Shown: piece after piece, positions 44,416-54,899 of the stretch
Layout: the number at the start of each line of letters is the position of its first letter
Position numbering within the stretch: the first letter of the stretch is position 1
DNA from: Paraburkholderia ferrariae NBRC 106233
GTDB lineage: Bacteria > Pseudomonadota > Gammaproteobacteria > Burkholderiales > Burkholderiaceae
DNA: 64,000 nucleotides
Assembly: GCF_000685035.1 (NCBI RefSeq)
Contig: NZ_BAYB01000013.1
Coordinates: 1-64,000, forward strand
Reading direction: 5' to 3'
The notes under the pieces: generated by a model
Seen by the model: only the letters and a program-made list of their open reading frames with translations
Database searches by the model: none
Told to the model about the DNA's origin: nothing
Made by a program: the position numbers and the translations under genes

Positions 44416-45215
44416 TTCGCGTCGAGCCTTGTGGATGCCCCCCTAACCACGAGCAATCCAAGCCAGGTAAGAATAAGGCAGATAGTACATGTGTACGGAA
44501 GGTTATAATATGGGCGCACAACATCCCCAAAATACCCCAGGCGAAAAACCTCCACTGCGTTTGGCGCAGGAAACATAAGAACGATACGTCGAAAATTCTC
44601 GGGCAGCCAAGCTGCCATCGCGAATGCACCCGAAAGCGGTAACTGAAAATAAGCTATCGGGTGCCACAACCTCTCGACCAGATCGCTATACTCGCTGAGC
44701 CCTCCAATCAGAAATCCGAGCGCGGCAGCATACCAGCACAAAATTAACCAACCTTTAATCATAGTGAGCACATCCACCGGAGGTGGAATCACTCCCAATG
44801 CAATAAAAATCGAAAGCATGGCGAAAGCAGAGAGGCTGGCTCCGGCGATCTCCAGCACGATTCTCGCAATAAAGAAGTCAATCGGTCGTACATTTCGATG
44901 CACCAGCAACGACATGTTTGGAACAATGGCCATAGTGCAACGGCCGATGGTGTTCCGCCAGACTAGAACCGTTGAATAGCTCGTAATTGCATACGCCACG
45001 ATATTAATATTATGCGTAGCGCTTCCTTCTTTCAAAGTACTCCATAACGCCACAATGCCGGAAGTAAACAACATTGGCTCCGCAAAGAGCCAAGCGAATC
45101 CAATATTGTGGCGTCCATAACGCGTGATGATCTCGCGCATAATTAGCGCAAACACGATTCGCGTCTGAATTTGCAACGACCGATAGAGGCTCGTTCCTGC
45201 ATAGCCAATAGTCAT
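44412..45215 (-). CDS. kpsM: Capsule polysaccharide ABC transporter permease (KpsM/Wzm type)
   Basis: 267-residue ABC-2 type permease with about six hydrophobic helices. It begins with the cytoplasmic [20 protein letters not shown] then [20 protein letters not shown], a pattern shared by KpsM/BexB/CtrC. Later segments include [20 protein letters not shown] and the C-terminal [20 protein letters not shown]. Its stop overlaps the kpsT start, and it follows kpsE by 3 bases, so kpsE-kpsM-kpsT form one transcription unit. Confidence 0.93.
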   Translation of the reverse strand: MTIGYAGTSLYRSLQIQTRIVFALIMREIITRYGRHNIGFAWLFAEPMLFTSGIVALWSTLKEGSATHNINIVAYAITSYSTVLVWRNTIGRCTMAIVPNMSLLVHRNVRPIDFFIARIVLEIAGASLSAFAMLSIFIALGVIPPPVDVLTMIKGWLILCWYAAALGFLIGGLSEYSDLVERLWHPIAYFQLPLSGAFAMAAWLPENFRRIVLMFPAPNAVEVFRLGYFGDVVRPYYNLPYTCTICLILTWLGLLVVRGASTRLDAK

Positions 45216-45218
45216 AAT

Positions 45219-46373
45219 TCAATCTCTATGCTCTTGGATACTTGCGATCAGCAAACTCAGAGTGCCCCAGCAGATGAGTCCAAGCGCAAATACTGTTGCA
45301 ATACCGCGTAGTCTCTTGGGTTCAATCGCAATATCCGGAGTATTGGGTTGCACCAGCTCTTCCAGATATAGTTGTTTCCTTTCAGCCTCCCCTCTGGCAC
45401 TTTGCAGAGCCGCCATGGCTGACGCAAGTTGCTTGTCAGCAAATTGAGAGTCCAGTTGCAGCCGTTCGTAAGCGGTCATCTTCTGCGAAAAGGAATCCTG
45501 CGTACCCGCTACGGATTCGGTCATCGCTTCGATCTGCTTCTGAATCGAAGCGATATTCGTCTTGAGCGCGGGAATCTGCGGATTCTGCGGAGAAATCGAC
45601 TCAAGCTGGGACAATTGAGACTGTGTCGAGAACAATTGTGCCTGCAATGTTGCGACCTGCTGCAAACGCAGCGCCGATTGTCGATCTGGATCGAAAACGG
45701 AGTGAGAATTTCGGTATGCGGCTAGTGCCAGCGCTGCCTCTTTGGCCTTTTGAGCCGCATCATCAACCTCTTTCTGTGCAAAATCCACTGTGTCGGATGC
45801 CGCACGCGCATTCATCCTGTTGATAAGGCGCTCCGCCATCCGGACAAGTAAAGCGTTTATATTCGACGCATCATTTGCAGTATATGCGCGCACTTGAAGG
45901 ATAGTAATTCCGGACGCAGTGTCGGTATCAATTTTGACGATACTCTTACTGTAATAGCGCCACAGTGCCTCGAAGCTGCCGTCCAACCCGGCGTGGAACT
46001 GGCTAACGAAATCACCCTGCCTCGAATAACGATTCAGGATAAAATTATCCTTGTTCAATTCCTTAAGCGCGTCGCGGGACTCGATATAATCAATTACCGA
46101 GTAAACATCATCACCCGATCGGGAAAAGCCGCTGCCCGAGAGCAATGCGCCGAACGCACTCAACTGCGGTTGTTGCTGAGCACTACGCACAACGAAACGG
46201 GACTCCGAGACGTAAACGTCCGACGCAATCAGTCCATAATATATCGTCGCCAACGCCGTAGGGATAAGCACCGTAATGGCAAAAAGCTTGTTAATCCCTT
46301 TAATTTTGGCAATCCATCCGCTCGTCTCCGCAACCTGAGACGAAGAGGGAGAGTTATTTGAAACGTCCACCAA
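45219..46373 (-). CDS. kpsE: Capsule export inner-membrane PCP protein (KpsE/CtrB type)
   Basis: 384-residue polysaccharide co-polymerase-like exporter subunit. The N-terminal membrane helix is at about 33-52 (FAITVLIPTALATIYYGLIA), then DVYVSESRFVVRSAQQQPQL. A long periplasmic coiled coil follows (FAQKEVDDAAQKAKEAALAL; QLFSTQSQLSQLESISPQNP), and a second helix near the C-terminus (ATVFALGLICWGTLSLLIAS). PNTPDIAIEPKRLRGI before the last helix is a family-typical proline-rich segment. It bridges KpsM/T and the outer-membrane channel. It corresponds to WcbD in Burkholderia nomenclature. Confidence 0.92.
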   Translation of the reverse strand: MVDVSNNSPSSSQVAETSGWIAKIKGINKLFAITVLIPTALATIYYGLIASDVYVSESRFVVRSAQQQPQLSAFGALLSGSGFSRSGDDVYSVIDYIESRDALKELNKDNFILNRYSRQGDFVSQFHAGLDGSFEALWRYYSKSIVKIDTDTASGITILQVRAYTANDASNINALLVRMAERLINRMNARAASDTVDFAQKEVDDAAQKAKEAALALAAYRNSHSVFDPDRQSALRLQQVATLQAQLFSTQSQLSQLESISPQNPQIPALKTNIASIQKQIEAMTESVAGTQDSFSQKMTAYERLQLDSQFADKQLASAMAALQSARGEAERKQLYLEELVQPNTPDIAIEPKRLRGIATVFALGLICWGTLSLLIASIQEHRD

Positions 46374-46430
46374 TCAAATTCCTTATAATAAAGCCAAAAT
46401 TTTCAGAAAATTCGAAATTATCTGAGACGG

Positions 46431-48215
46431 TCAATTATTTTCTGCATTAATCCATTCCGGCACCTGCGGCACGGAATTCGTCTCGTAGCGCTCGTTTAAT
46501 TTGGCAAACCCAAGTCGATCATAATAATCGAAGCTAGATTTGTTTCGACCGGTATCCACGAAGCTGGCATGAACTGAGGGATATGCGGAAAGCATCTCCG
46601 AAAGCACGATATGGCCAAGATACAGTTCAACGTCCAGATTGAATACCCGGCAGGAAAGGACAGTTTGAATGAACTCGTCTTGACAAACGAGGGCAAGGCC
46701 GACGAGACCGTTATCGACATGCTTGTCGCGAACAAACATGGCGACCATACGGCCGTCCCGACCGAATAGATCCTGCGCTTCGCCAAGGCTCCAGCGCCTT
46801 CCCGTCGTGTTGAACTGGTTTGTCTTGTTCAGGAGTTCAAAAGCACGAGAAAAATTCTCGTGTTCCACGCTGTCAATGACAACCGTCTCGCATCGCACCT
46901 GAAGTGCAGCGAGCCATTCGTCCCGGCTCATCGTCTTTTCTTCGGTGTCGCGGAGTATCTTGGCCCGAATCGTTGTCGTGCGATTGGCAGATTCATTCGT
47001 AATCGTCGACACTTGCGTGGTCGGGCTACTGATGATGAATTCCCTCCACCCAAAATACGCCTTCGAAAGTGTTCTCAGTGTCGGAAATGAATTCTTGACC
47101 TCATCGATCTCTCGAGGATTATCATCAATAAATAATGCGTTCTCCGGGAGGAGATTCACCTCCGAAAGAATCTCTGAAATATTCTTCGACTTCGGATCAA
47201 AATTTATCTTGACCGAAGCAAAATCACTCAACGAAATAACACCGCTGACGAGATGTTCGAATCGCCCTTCAATAAAAGCATGATCGTTTTTGCTGCAAAT
47301 GGCGAGCAAGCCACCGCGCTTCTTATATACGAGCAGTGCCTCCACAAAGCCCAAGGGCCAGCCTTCGCTGAACTCCCAACCGGCTTTGTCTTCGTCGGCT
47401 GCAATGCCTCTCCAGAGCGTGTCGTCCAGGTCGACAATGATGATCTTTACCTGGTCTCGCTGCTCCAGCACATCGAGTACGTCTGAAATACGTTCCCCGA
47501 GTGCAGGAATCGTTTCCTCCCGCCCTCTCTTCACATCATAGAGTTCCGAGCGGCACATCGGCCCCTGGACACGATTGCTGTCCCAGGAATCGTGTCCGAC
47601 ATACATATAGCTCGCATGGGACATATGGCTTGTGTAGCCGTCGTGGATATTCTCGCGTCCTTTCGCGGACAATATGTCGTTGATATCGACGAAATGAAAG
47701 CCGCTCCGAGCGCAAGTTTCCTCGGACATGCGCTTATTGATCTCGCGAACAATCGATGCGGGGTTCATGAGACTGTACGGGCTCAGCAGGTCACCCAAGT
47801 AATTCCGATGTGGTTCCACGATCGAAAAGAAGAGAACCCGCCGCTTCGCCGCGATTTCGGTGAACTTCTCCATGACCGATGCCAGCGCATCACCGCAACT
47901 TTGAATGTAAGCCGCAGCCTCTTCTTCAGAATTCAAGCGGGTCCATGCCACGTCGCTCGCCTTGACACCTTCGCGAGGGAAACTGGCCTGATGGAACAGG
48001 TGTCGCAGCGTCGGCTGCACTACGATCGCGTCATATTCCTCAAAATTCACACTCGGCATCGGTGAATGCCTATAGCTCTCGAAGAGATAGTGATCGAACT
48101 GAATCCTCCCGGACGCTCCCCCCGTCACCGCTTCCATCGTACAGGTACCCAGAAGAAGCACTTTTCGCTTCTTATCAGTGTCCCTTCTAATACTTTCCAC
48201 ATGAAATTTGGTCAT
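46431..48215 (-). CDS. HAD-IIIC family FkbH-like protein (copy 2)
   Basis: 594 residues with the same three-part build as the protein encoded at 41858-43657. N-terminal domain: RKVLLLGTCTMEAVTGGASG, then SHMSHASYMYVGHDSW. HAD-IIIC core: VKIIIVDLDDTLWRGIAAD with Asp262, Asp264 and Thr266, then LLAICSKNDHAFIEGRFEHL and ALFIDDNPREIDEV. C-terminal GNAT-like part: AFELLNKTNQFNTTGRRWSL. The two copies are clearly paralogous but diverged, and they bracket the kpsEMT exporter genes. The catalytic DxDxT is intact in both. A glyceryl or phosphoglyceryl transfer role in capsule building is inferred from the FkbH family; a phosphatase role is the alternative. Confidence 0.85.
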   Translation of the reverse strand: MTKFHVESIRRDTDKKRKVLLLGTCTMEAVTGGASGRIQFDHYLFESYRHSPMPSVNFEEYDAIVVQPTLRHLFHQASFPREGVKASDVAWTRLNSEEEAAAYIQSCGDALASVMEKFTEIAAKRRVLFFSIVEPHRNYLGDLLSPYSLMNPASIVREINKRMSEETCARSGFHFVDINDILSAKGRENIHDGYTSHMSHASYMYVGHDSWDSNRVQGPMCRSELYDVKRGREETIPALGERISDVLDVLEQRDQVKIIIVDLDDTLWRGIAADEDKAGWEFSEGWPLGFVEALLVYKKRGGLLAICSKNDHAFIEGRFEHLVSGVISLSDFASVKINFDPKSKNISEILSEVNLLPENALFIDDNPREIDEVKNSFPTLRTLSKAYFGWREFIISSPTTQVSTITNESANRTTTIRAKILRDTEEKTMSRDEWLAALQVRCETVVIDSVEHENFSRAFELLNKTNQFNTTGRRWSLGEAQDLFGRDGRMVAMFVRDKHVDNGLVGLALVCQDEFIQTVLSCRVFNLDVELYLGHIVLSEMLSAYPSVHASFVDTGRNKSSFDYYDRLGFAKLNERYETNSVPQVPEWINAENN

Positions 48216-48394
48216 TCTGGCATCCTGTTCATCTACCCATCAGTGGGGTGAATGCATGTATTTCGTCAACGCGCCAAGACATTCACTTGTACGCTTCAGC
48301 AATGAAGCTCCACATATCATGGCAAGAAATCGCTTGAAATCTCGCAAAGCGAGCGCCAGCCCAAGATACCGGCGCCCCGCTCAAATCCGTCGTA

Positions 48395-51300
48395 TTAGCC
48401 GACATTGTTTCTCGGACTTCCCCAGCCCAAACGTTTCTGCCGTACCAAACCGTAGATCATATCCTCCAGAGTTGTCGCCATGCGCTGCCAATCATGCGCC
48501 GCCAACCAGCTATGCATGCCAGCCTGTATCTCGCGACGCTTCTCTGGGCTCTTGAGCAAAGACGTAATAGTACGCACCAATTCGTCCGGATCGTTATTGT
48601 TCGCCCAGGCAGCAGCACTTCCCAGTTCTGCAAAAATCTGGACACGCGTTGCTACGAGTGGAACCATCGTAGCCATGACGGTTCGCACCGCGCCGCTCGC
48701 CGAGTCGTCACTCTCGTTGTATGGCAACGCGATCAGATCACACCCCGCCAGCAAACGTTCGATTTCCTCTACGGGCAGGAAGTCGAGATGCCAGTCGATT
48801 GCGTCCTCCATGCCGACTTCACGTGCAATCGCCCGGCATTCGTCGATCGTCCGATCGTGTTCGGCACCGGGGAAACGAGCATTGACTAACCTTAGCCTCA
48901 GTCCGGGCCACTCGCGTCGCAAAGCGGCTGCCGCGCGGATCAGTTTATCAATACCCTTATGACGGAAGAAGAAACCATGGCAGCCGATGATCGGGGCGTC
49001 GCTTGGTCCGATCAGGCGCGGCCACGGCGTCTGCCGGGGCGTGAAGGCACCATGCGGGAAGAGCCCGAGGTTGCGTCGCAAGCCGAGGTTCAGGAGGAAA
49101 TTCATGTCGTCGATGTTATGCACGAGAACGCGCGTCATCTTGGACAACCCCTCTATGACCATCGCCGCCTCTTCACCGCCTACTCGTCGCAGGTTGCGTG
49201 CATTGTGCAGCACGACGACCGACACGAAGGCCTGCAAATCGGGATCATTGCCAATGCGACCAAGTTGCTCCCACGAAATCAAACCGTCCTGATGTTGAAT
49301 GACAAGCGCCTCGACCTTTCGGTCCTGACCAGCCTGAACAATCTCTCGCGCCTTATCGCCAATGAATTGCCAGGCCGGGGAATAAGCGAGTTCCCCTTCG
49401 TTCAGCCTGACGGGAGTCTTCGTGCGGAAATCACAAAGAATCGTCGTGTTCTTCTGCTGATCCTCGCTCATTCGATCCAGCAAGTAGCCGGAATATTGAG
49501 CAATGCCACACTGAATTGCCCAAGTACTGACCCAGCCTAGTTTGGGACTCCGCAGATCTTGCGGCTTCAGCAGAGCACCTACCATCCCATTGAAACGACC
49601 TACCCATGCGTCAGCATCCCCTTCGACATTCGCTGCCGTCAGCGCATTTTGGCGGCGGCGCTCTATGACAGCCAAATTGGCTGGATCCGCGTGTTCACGT
49701 AGCGCAGCAACCAGATCGTCGACATCAGGTTCAACCCACATTGAATGGCTACCCGTGACATGACTCGCTGAACGGTCGAATCGGAACTGAATCATGCGTG
49801 CCTGGTCCGGCCCGCAGAAGTCTCGATGCCCGCCATGCCCGGTTACGATCAACGGCAACCCTGCTGTCATTGCCTCAAGAGCCGGCAGGTTATAGCCCTC
49901 TCCTCGAGACGGCAACACCATCGCGTCGGCGTCAGCATAGAAAGACGGCATTTCATCCCGGTCAGCGTCGCGATTCACCACCTCGACAGGCGCCATATCG
50001 GGATATTGCTGCCGCAATGCCGCCAATTGCTGTTCGACATTGTTGTGCGGATTAGGGAACGTTTTGATGACCAGCACGACATCGTCACTGCACACAAACG
50101 CCCTCGCCCAAGCCGCCAGCAACACATCGATGCCCTTGCGTGGGAAGCACGAGGAAATATGCAGGAACCGGCGAATTGGCCTCGCCGGCCTGTCACGTGC
50201 AATCCGATGGAACGGAGCCAGATCGACTGGCTGACCGATCGTCGCGGCAGGCAGCCGCAGACCCGACACGCTTAGTGCATCCGTAACACACTGCGCCGGC
50301 GCTATGACCGCGTCGAAGCCATCGGCCAGCGTCTGCACAATCCCGGCAGGAACATGGCTTTCCTCCCAAGGGAACAATGCGAGCGCCAGACTGGGTTGCC
50401 CCTTGGGAGGCATGATGGGCCAATGCTGACTAATGACAATCTCATGGTCTTGATTCGGACGAGGCCGTTCGCACAGCTCGATCATTAACGGCTGCTCATT
50501 CGGAGGAACGCCTTCCGTGTGGTAAATCGGATCCGTTTCGTAGGGAAGGTAATGCGTATGTCCCGGCGAAGCTCGCTCCAATGTCGTAGCAACCGCGCGG
50601 TTAATGATCGCGAGACTATAACTTCCGAGCAGGTGTCCCATGACCGTGTATTCATGAACAGGAGTCGCTGTTCCCGCTCTACCTTCCCCTGCCTTGTCTT
50701 CTTCCGACAGGCGTGAAATTGTCGATTCCACTGCGGCCGAAACATCAGCGCGCACAAAGGCACCAGACGACACCGAGTTCGTCTCACTGTCCGGCGTGCC
50801 GTCGAGCGCAAGCACCTCGAGCGGCATATTCGCCGCAATCGCCGAGTGCATCACGCTCATCAACGCATGCCCGGCAGACGTCCGCGCGCCAGTGGACGAG
50901 GGTACAGCCACTCGACGAGCGACATTGAACACGGCCTCATTCGCCCAGACATGAACAAGGTCCGCAAGCACCTCCTCGTTGCCCCCCGAACGGGCAGCGT
51001 TTCCAGTGGCCGCGTACATAATTACGGCGCCGCGAGACTGCAACTCCTTCAACGCAGTCATCGATACTGGTGCGAAAGAGTGCAGGTAGTCCAACCCGAT
51101 AACGCGGTCGCTCGGACGAACGACCAGAACTTCGTCGGGAAGATAAAAGTCGCGCACGCCCACCAAGCTCGCCAGGAACTGGTTGGCGACAATGAACTTG
51201 CCATCTTCGAAAAAAACGGCGCAAACATTTCTTTCGCCACGCGCGATCAACGCCAGCAATTTCTGCCGCGTTGCCCAATCCAGGCGTCGTATCGATCCCG

Positions 51301-53752
51301 GTGCAGCATAGGCCGTAATATCGATACACGTCAGAGGTTCGCGCTCAAATACGAGGTTATTGGCCAAGGCAATCGAAACAAGGCCGAGGTCCCGGGAATC
51401 GGCTCGCTTGTTACGGACGCTACCCGGAAGATTCTTTTCAACAAAATCAAGCTGCGACGGACGACGACGCGCAATAGTCGCCAAAGATGCCAAGATCTTG
51501 TCTACCCATACCTCAACCGGTTGTGGGTCGACCGGAGCAATTAGTGCCGCAGGGCGCTGGCCGCCGTCTCGCACGCTTGCCAACACACCGAGCATTTCAC
51601 CAGCCACATCGTGACGGCCTTCGCCTTGCGAAACAACCTTAATCTTGAGACCCGACGCATCCACCATGCATCGCTCGGCAAGTGTGGAGGAAATATCACC
51701 CCCTATCAGCAACAGATCCGCCGCTGAGAAAATGCCGCGGTAGTGCATCCCCAAACCGCCCTTAACCCGCCGGATGCGCCCCTGCATATGCAGTACCGAA
51801 GGCTCGGACTTGTCCTCAGATGAGTCATCCACGACATGAACAACGAAATGAGCATCGACCTCCGAGGTCGCCACAGAGCGAAAAGCAGTCGTGAGCTCGC
51901 CAGCCGTCTCATTCTTGCCGACAATCGCAATCAAAAGCGGAGCACCGCTGGGCACACCGACAACCTCGCGATAGCGATCCGCGGCCAACCTATCTCCAAA
52001 TAGCGGCAAATAAGGCAACCCGTCGTCACCTTCCTTCAGCATCAACTTGGCCGATTGACGAACACTGGTTCCGGTCACGGTATGCCAATGCACAGCATTC
52101 TGCGGTTGCGTAGCGGCCTCGAGAATCCCACCGATCCCAGCATGGGCAACGATATCTCTTTGAACAGAAACAGACAGTTCAGATTGAATACCGTCTACAC
52201 GGTCAATCGCATCGAGTTCCAGATAAATACCAGGATGCGCTGCTATAACGTGGGCGAATTCAGCGGCGCTGAATTTATCGCCGGCATAAATAATCTCGTC
52301 GACACGCGAAGCATGCCAGTCCAGCCAGCCCAATTCGCGCCATTCGACTTGCGCGGCGGCCCAACGATCGGACGGAGGTGTTCCCGGAGAAACCAGCGTG
52401 ACGTCACAAACACGCGCAAGCGCCGAGATCAACCCGGTAAAACGCCCCACTACATGACTTCCAGCATCCATCCGTGAGCAAACGAACGCAACATGTGGCC
52501 GAGCGGGTATCGCTATGTCGACAGATTTGCGCTGCACACGATCTTGATATACCCGCGCAAACGAAGCGAGAATTTCCCGAGCCGGGCGCTCCCAGGTAAA
52601 TTCCTTTGATCGCTCAATTCCGAATGCGATCAGTTCCTCGCGCAAAGCCGGGTCGGTCAACACGCGCTCCATGGCCAAGCCCATTGCGGGCGGATTGGAG
52701 GGATCGGCCTGCATATCTTCCCTACCCACGACCTCAGGCAACGAAGTTGTATTCGCAACAATAACTGGTGCTCCGCATGCCATGGCCTCCAATGGTGGAA
52801 GGCCAAAACCCTCGCTCCATGAAGGAAAGGCAAATAGAGCGCATTCCGAGTACAAAGCGATCAAATCGTCATCGGATACATAGCCGGGCAGCACGATCGT
52901 ATCCGCTGGCAATCCTTCTGCCGCGGCCAAATCGTTGAGGTACTTCCTGGCGTAGTCATCCATCTTGCCAGCGATGACCAGTTGATGTCCTTCGCGCACT
53001 GCCTTCGACATAGAGGCATAGGACGCGATCAATCCTTCCAGATTCTTTCTATATTCAAGCGGACTAGTGTTGAAAACGAAAGGACGTCTGATCCCGGTCC
53101 GCTTCATCAATTCGGTTCGATTAACGCTTCCCGGCGCGGGAGGTCTGAAGCGCTCGTCAATCCCGTTGAGTGCAACGACCACTCTGTCTGGATCGGCGGC
53201 CATGCGCCTCCGTGCTTCTTCAGCAACAAAGGAGGAAATTGCAATCACCAAGTCGGCACGCTTCGCGTCCCTTAACCGACGCAAATAGGCATCTTGATCG
53301 TTACGGGCGGGAATATAGCGTTCAGGTTCCTCGAGAGGAATCAGGTCGTGCAGCGTTACCGCAGTTGGGTAGGACGCAGGATCCACAGAAACCACCGTGT
53401 TATCCCAGAACCCCTCGAAAAGACTTGGGATAAACACCATATCCGGCGTCAGTCGCGCAATAAATGCCGATCGCAGCACCTCAGCTGCCCGGTTGCGCCA
53501 TGCGTTATTCGGATCGGCTGCCGTCGTTCCCTCGAACAAGCTGCATACGAGAATCGCATCTTGAGAAACGTAGCCGTCCAACTCCTTGCGGATCGACTCG
53601 ATGGTCTGTGGAAAACGATCTGTCAAGAAAATCAAGAACTCATGCCCTGCACCAGCACGGATCATTGCCTTTGCGAGGCTCATGGCATAGCGACCGATGC
53701 CACGATGACGGCTGCCGTTCTGGCACGACTGAAGATCAATAACGATACGCAT
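48395..53752 (-). CDS. Giant multi-domain glycosyltransferase (several GT4-like modules)
   Basis: 1785 residues. Module 1 (1 to about 405) is a complete GT4: MRIVIDLQSCQNGSRHRGIG, TAVTLHDLIPL, FNTSPLEYRKNLEGLI and the nucleotide-sugar motif EGFGLPPLE (Glu314/Glu322). About 415-1000 is a region with a Rossmann-like start (RPHAVAFV-type strand VAFVCSRMDAGSHVVGRFTG) but no EX7E pair, possibly a degenerate or structural module. About 1090-1395 is a second active-looking GT4 (RFLHISSCFPRKGIDVLLAA; GEGYNLPALEAM near 1285). About 1400-1765 is a third GT-like unit (LGWVSTWAIQCGIAQYSGYL, ALPYNESDDSASGAVRTVMA) lacking the first Glu. It probably builds the repeat unit by adding two or more sugars. A 7-base gap separates it from the TPR gene upstream. 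Confidence 0.88.
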   Translation of the reverse strand: MRIVIDLQSCQNGSRHRGIGRYAMSLAKAMIRAGAGHEFLIFLTDRFPQTIESIRKELDGYVSQDAILVCSLFEGTTAADPNNAWRNRAAEVLRSAFIARLTPDMVFIPSLFEGFWDNTVVSVDPASYPTAVTLHDLIPLEEPERYIPARNDQDAYLRRLRDAKRADLVIAISSFVAEEARRRMAADPDRVVVALNGIDERFRPPAPGSVNRTELMKRTGIRRPFVFNTSPLEYRKNLEGLIASYASMSKAVREGHQLVIAGKMDDYARKYLNDLAAAEGLPADTIVLPGYVSDDDLIALYSECALFAFPSWSEGFGLPPLEAMACGAPVIVANTTSLPEVVGREDMQADPSNPPAMGLAMERVLTDPALREELIAFGIERSKEFTWERPAREILASFARVYQDRVQRKSVDIAIPARPHVAFVCSRMDAGSHVVGRFTGLISALARVCDVTLVSPGTPPSDRWAAAQVEWRELGWLDWHASRVDEIIYAGDKFSAAEFAHVIAAHPGIYLELDAIDRVDGIQSELSVSVQRDIVAHAGIGGILEAATQPQNAVHWHTVTGTSVRQSAKLMLKEGDDGLPYLPLFGDRLAADRYREVVGVPSGAPLLIAIVGKNETAGELTTAFRSVATSEVDAHFVVHVVDDSSEDKSEPSVLHMQGRIRRVKGGLGMHYRGIFSAADLLLIGGDISSTLAERCMVDASGLKIKVVSQGEGRHDVAGEMLGVLASVRDGGQRPAALIAPVDPQPVEVWVDKILASLATIARRRPSQLDFVEKNLPGSVRNKRADSRDLGLVSIALANNLVFEREPLTCIDITAYAAPGSIRRLDWATRQKLLALIARGERNVCAVFFEDGKFIVANQFLASLVGVRDFYLPDEVLVVRPSDRVIGLDYLHSFAPVSMTALKELQSRGAVIMYAATGNAARSGGNEEVLADLVHVWANEAVFNVARRVAVPSSTGARTSAGHALMSVMHSAIAANMPLEVLALDGTPDSETNSVSSGAFVRADVSAAVESTISRLSEEDKAGEGRAGTATPVHEYTVMGHLLGSYSLAIINRAVATTLERASPGHTHYLPYETDPIYHTEGVPPNEQPLMIELCERPRPNQDHEIVISQHWPIMPPKGQPSLALALFPWEESHVPAGIVQTLADGFDAVIAPAQCVTDALSVSGLRLPAATIGQPVDLAPFHRIARDRPARPIRRFLHISSCFPRKGIDVLLAAWARAFVCSDDVVLVIKTFPNPHNNVEQQLAALRQQYPDMAPVEVVNRDADRDEMPSFYADADAMVLPSRGEGYNLPALEAMTAGLPLIVTGHGGHRDFCGPDQARMIQFRFDRSASHVTGSHSMWVEPDVDDLVAALREHADPANLAVIERRRQNALTAANVEGDADAWVGRFNGMVGALLKPQDLRSPKLGWVSTWAIQCGIAQYSGYLLDRMSEDQQKNTTILCDFRTKTPVRLNEGELAYSPAWQFIGDKAREIVQAGQDRKVEALVIQHQDGLISWEQLGRIGNDPDLQAFVSVVVLHNARNLRRVGGEEAAMVIEGLSKMTRVLVHNIDDMNFLLNLGLRRNLGLFPHGAFTPRQTPWPRLIGPSDAPIIGCHGFFFRHKGIDKLIRAAAALRREWPGLRLRLVNARFPGAEHDRTIDECRAIAREVGMEDAIDWHLDFLPVEEIERLLAGCDLIALPYNESDDSASGAVRTVMATMVPLVATRVQIFAELGSAAAWANNNDPDELVRTITSLLKSPEKRREIQAGMHSWLAAHDWQRMATTLEDMIYGLVRQKRLGWGSPRNNVG

Positions 53753-53759
53753 GAATAGT

Positions 53760-54833
53760 CTATTCCTTGTAAGCCAGAGAACCGGAGAGGTACTTGAAAA
53801 TCACCCTCTGCTTGCGATCTAGCCACGGTTCTTCGGCAAGCTGCGATCGTTCGATCTGTACAACGCGCTCGATAATAGTGGCGTTACTTTCCTGCGTGCC
53901 ACCTGAGGCCTGCAGATCATCGCCGGAGAAATCCGCCCTCAAAGCGCGAATCTCGCCTCGTACCTCCGGCTGCCCCGGTCGGAGACGCCAGGAGGTCAGA
54001 TAGGCGTCCAAGGCAGCTTCGTTTCGCCCGAGGTGTTTAAGCGCGTGGCCCATATGAATATATGGATCAGGATCCCTCGGGGTGAGCAGTAGCGCCCGTC
54101 TGTACACGGACAGGGCCTCGGCCGATTTACCTTGCTCACGTAAGGCGTGACCAAGCTGGGTCAGAAGCCGAGGTTGTCCCGGTACCCGCTTGATGACCGC
54201 ACGGTACGCACGCTCGGCCCCAAGCCAATCTCTCCGCCTAGACGAGGCTCTCGCCTGCCCGAGTGCGGCGCTCATGAACAAACGTGCAAAGGCCCCAATC
54301 GGCTTGATAGGTTGCTCACTGCCAATCAACGCGCCCTTCAGCGTTATCGCGTCCAACTTCTCGGCGTCTTTAATACCGATATCGCGCAACTCATGCTGAA
54401 CGTCGACGAGATTGCTATCAAGCACAAGTGCACGTGCAAAGTAGGAAGCAGCGTCAGTGTGGCGCCCCAGGCGTCGCAGAAACAATCCCGCTTGCCGCTG
54501 CGCATCCACCGAATGTCGATGAAGATCCGCTGTCCGCAAATACACAGCCAACGCCCCCTCAATGTCGCCGGCCTCCTTCAAGGCATGTCCGAACTGAATC
54601 GCGTCGCTTATCTTATTGAAGCGTCCTCGGCAGAGCTTCTGATAGTAGCTAGCCGCCAAATCCCACTTCCCACTGCGCGCAGCATTTCGTGCTTTGTTAC
54701 GTAAAATCGTGTTCGTAAGCATATCGATCCGAATTGAGTGGCGGCCAACGCACCATACCTGAACGGCGAGATACCAACTGCAATCCATCAGGGATTTAAA
54801 TAATTTCAACCAGGTGGCTCTCGATTCAATCAT
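53760..54833 (-). CDS. TPR-repeat protein of the capsule locus
   Basis: 357 residues if started at ATG 54833; ATG 54722 is an alternative, and a TTG at 54893 would sit 7 bases past the upstream gene. It contains several tetratricopeptide repeats: ARSGKWDLAASYYQKLCRGR, HALKEAGDIEGALAVYLRTA, FLRRLGRHTDAASYFARAL, GHALREQGKSAEALSVYRRA and GHALKHLGRNEAALDAYLTS. No signal peptide is evident. It lies between two glycosyltransferase genes with tiny gaps and is surely co-transcribed. TPR proteins of such loci often act as assembly scaffolds for glycosyltransferases; this is inference. Confidence 0.75.
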   Translation of the reverse strand: MIESRATWLKLFKSLMDCSWYLAVQVWCVGRHSIRIDMLTNTILRNKARNAARSGKWDLAASYYQKLCRGRFNKISDAIQFGHALKEAGDIEGALAVYLRTADLHRHSVDAQRQAGLFLRRLGRHTDAASYFARALVLDSNLVDVQHELRDIGIKDAEKLDAITLKGALIGSEQPIKPIGAFARLFMSAALGQARASSRRRDWLGAERAYRAVIKRVPGQPRLLTQLGHALREQGKSAEALSVYRRALLLTPRDPDPYIHMGHALKHLGRNEAALDAYLTSWRLRPGQPEVRGEIRALRADFSGDDLQASGGTQESNATIIERVVQIERSQLAEEPWLDRKQRVIFKYLSGSLAYKE

Positions 54834-54899
54834 GAACCTGCACCACGCATCATTCGATCCGGAAAATTTCCGAGTCAGCGTTCTATCGCTCAATTGCCG

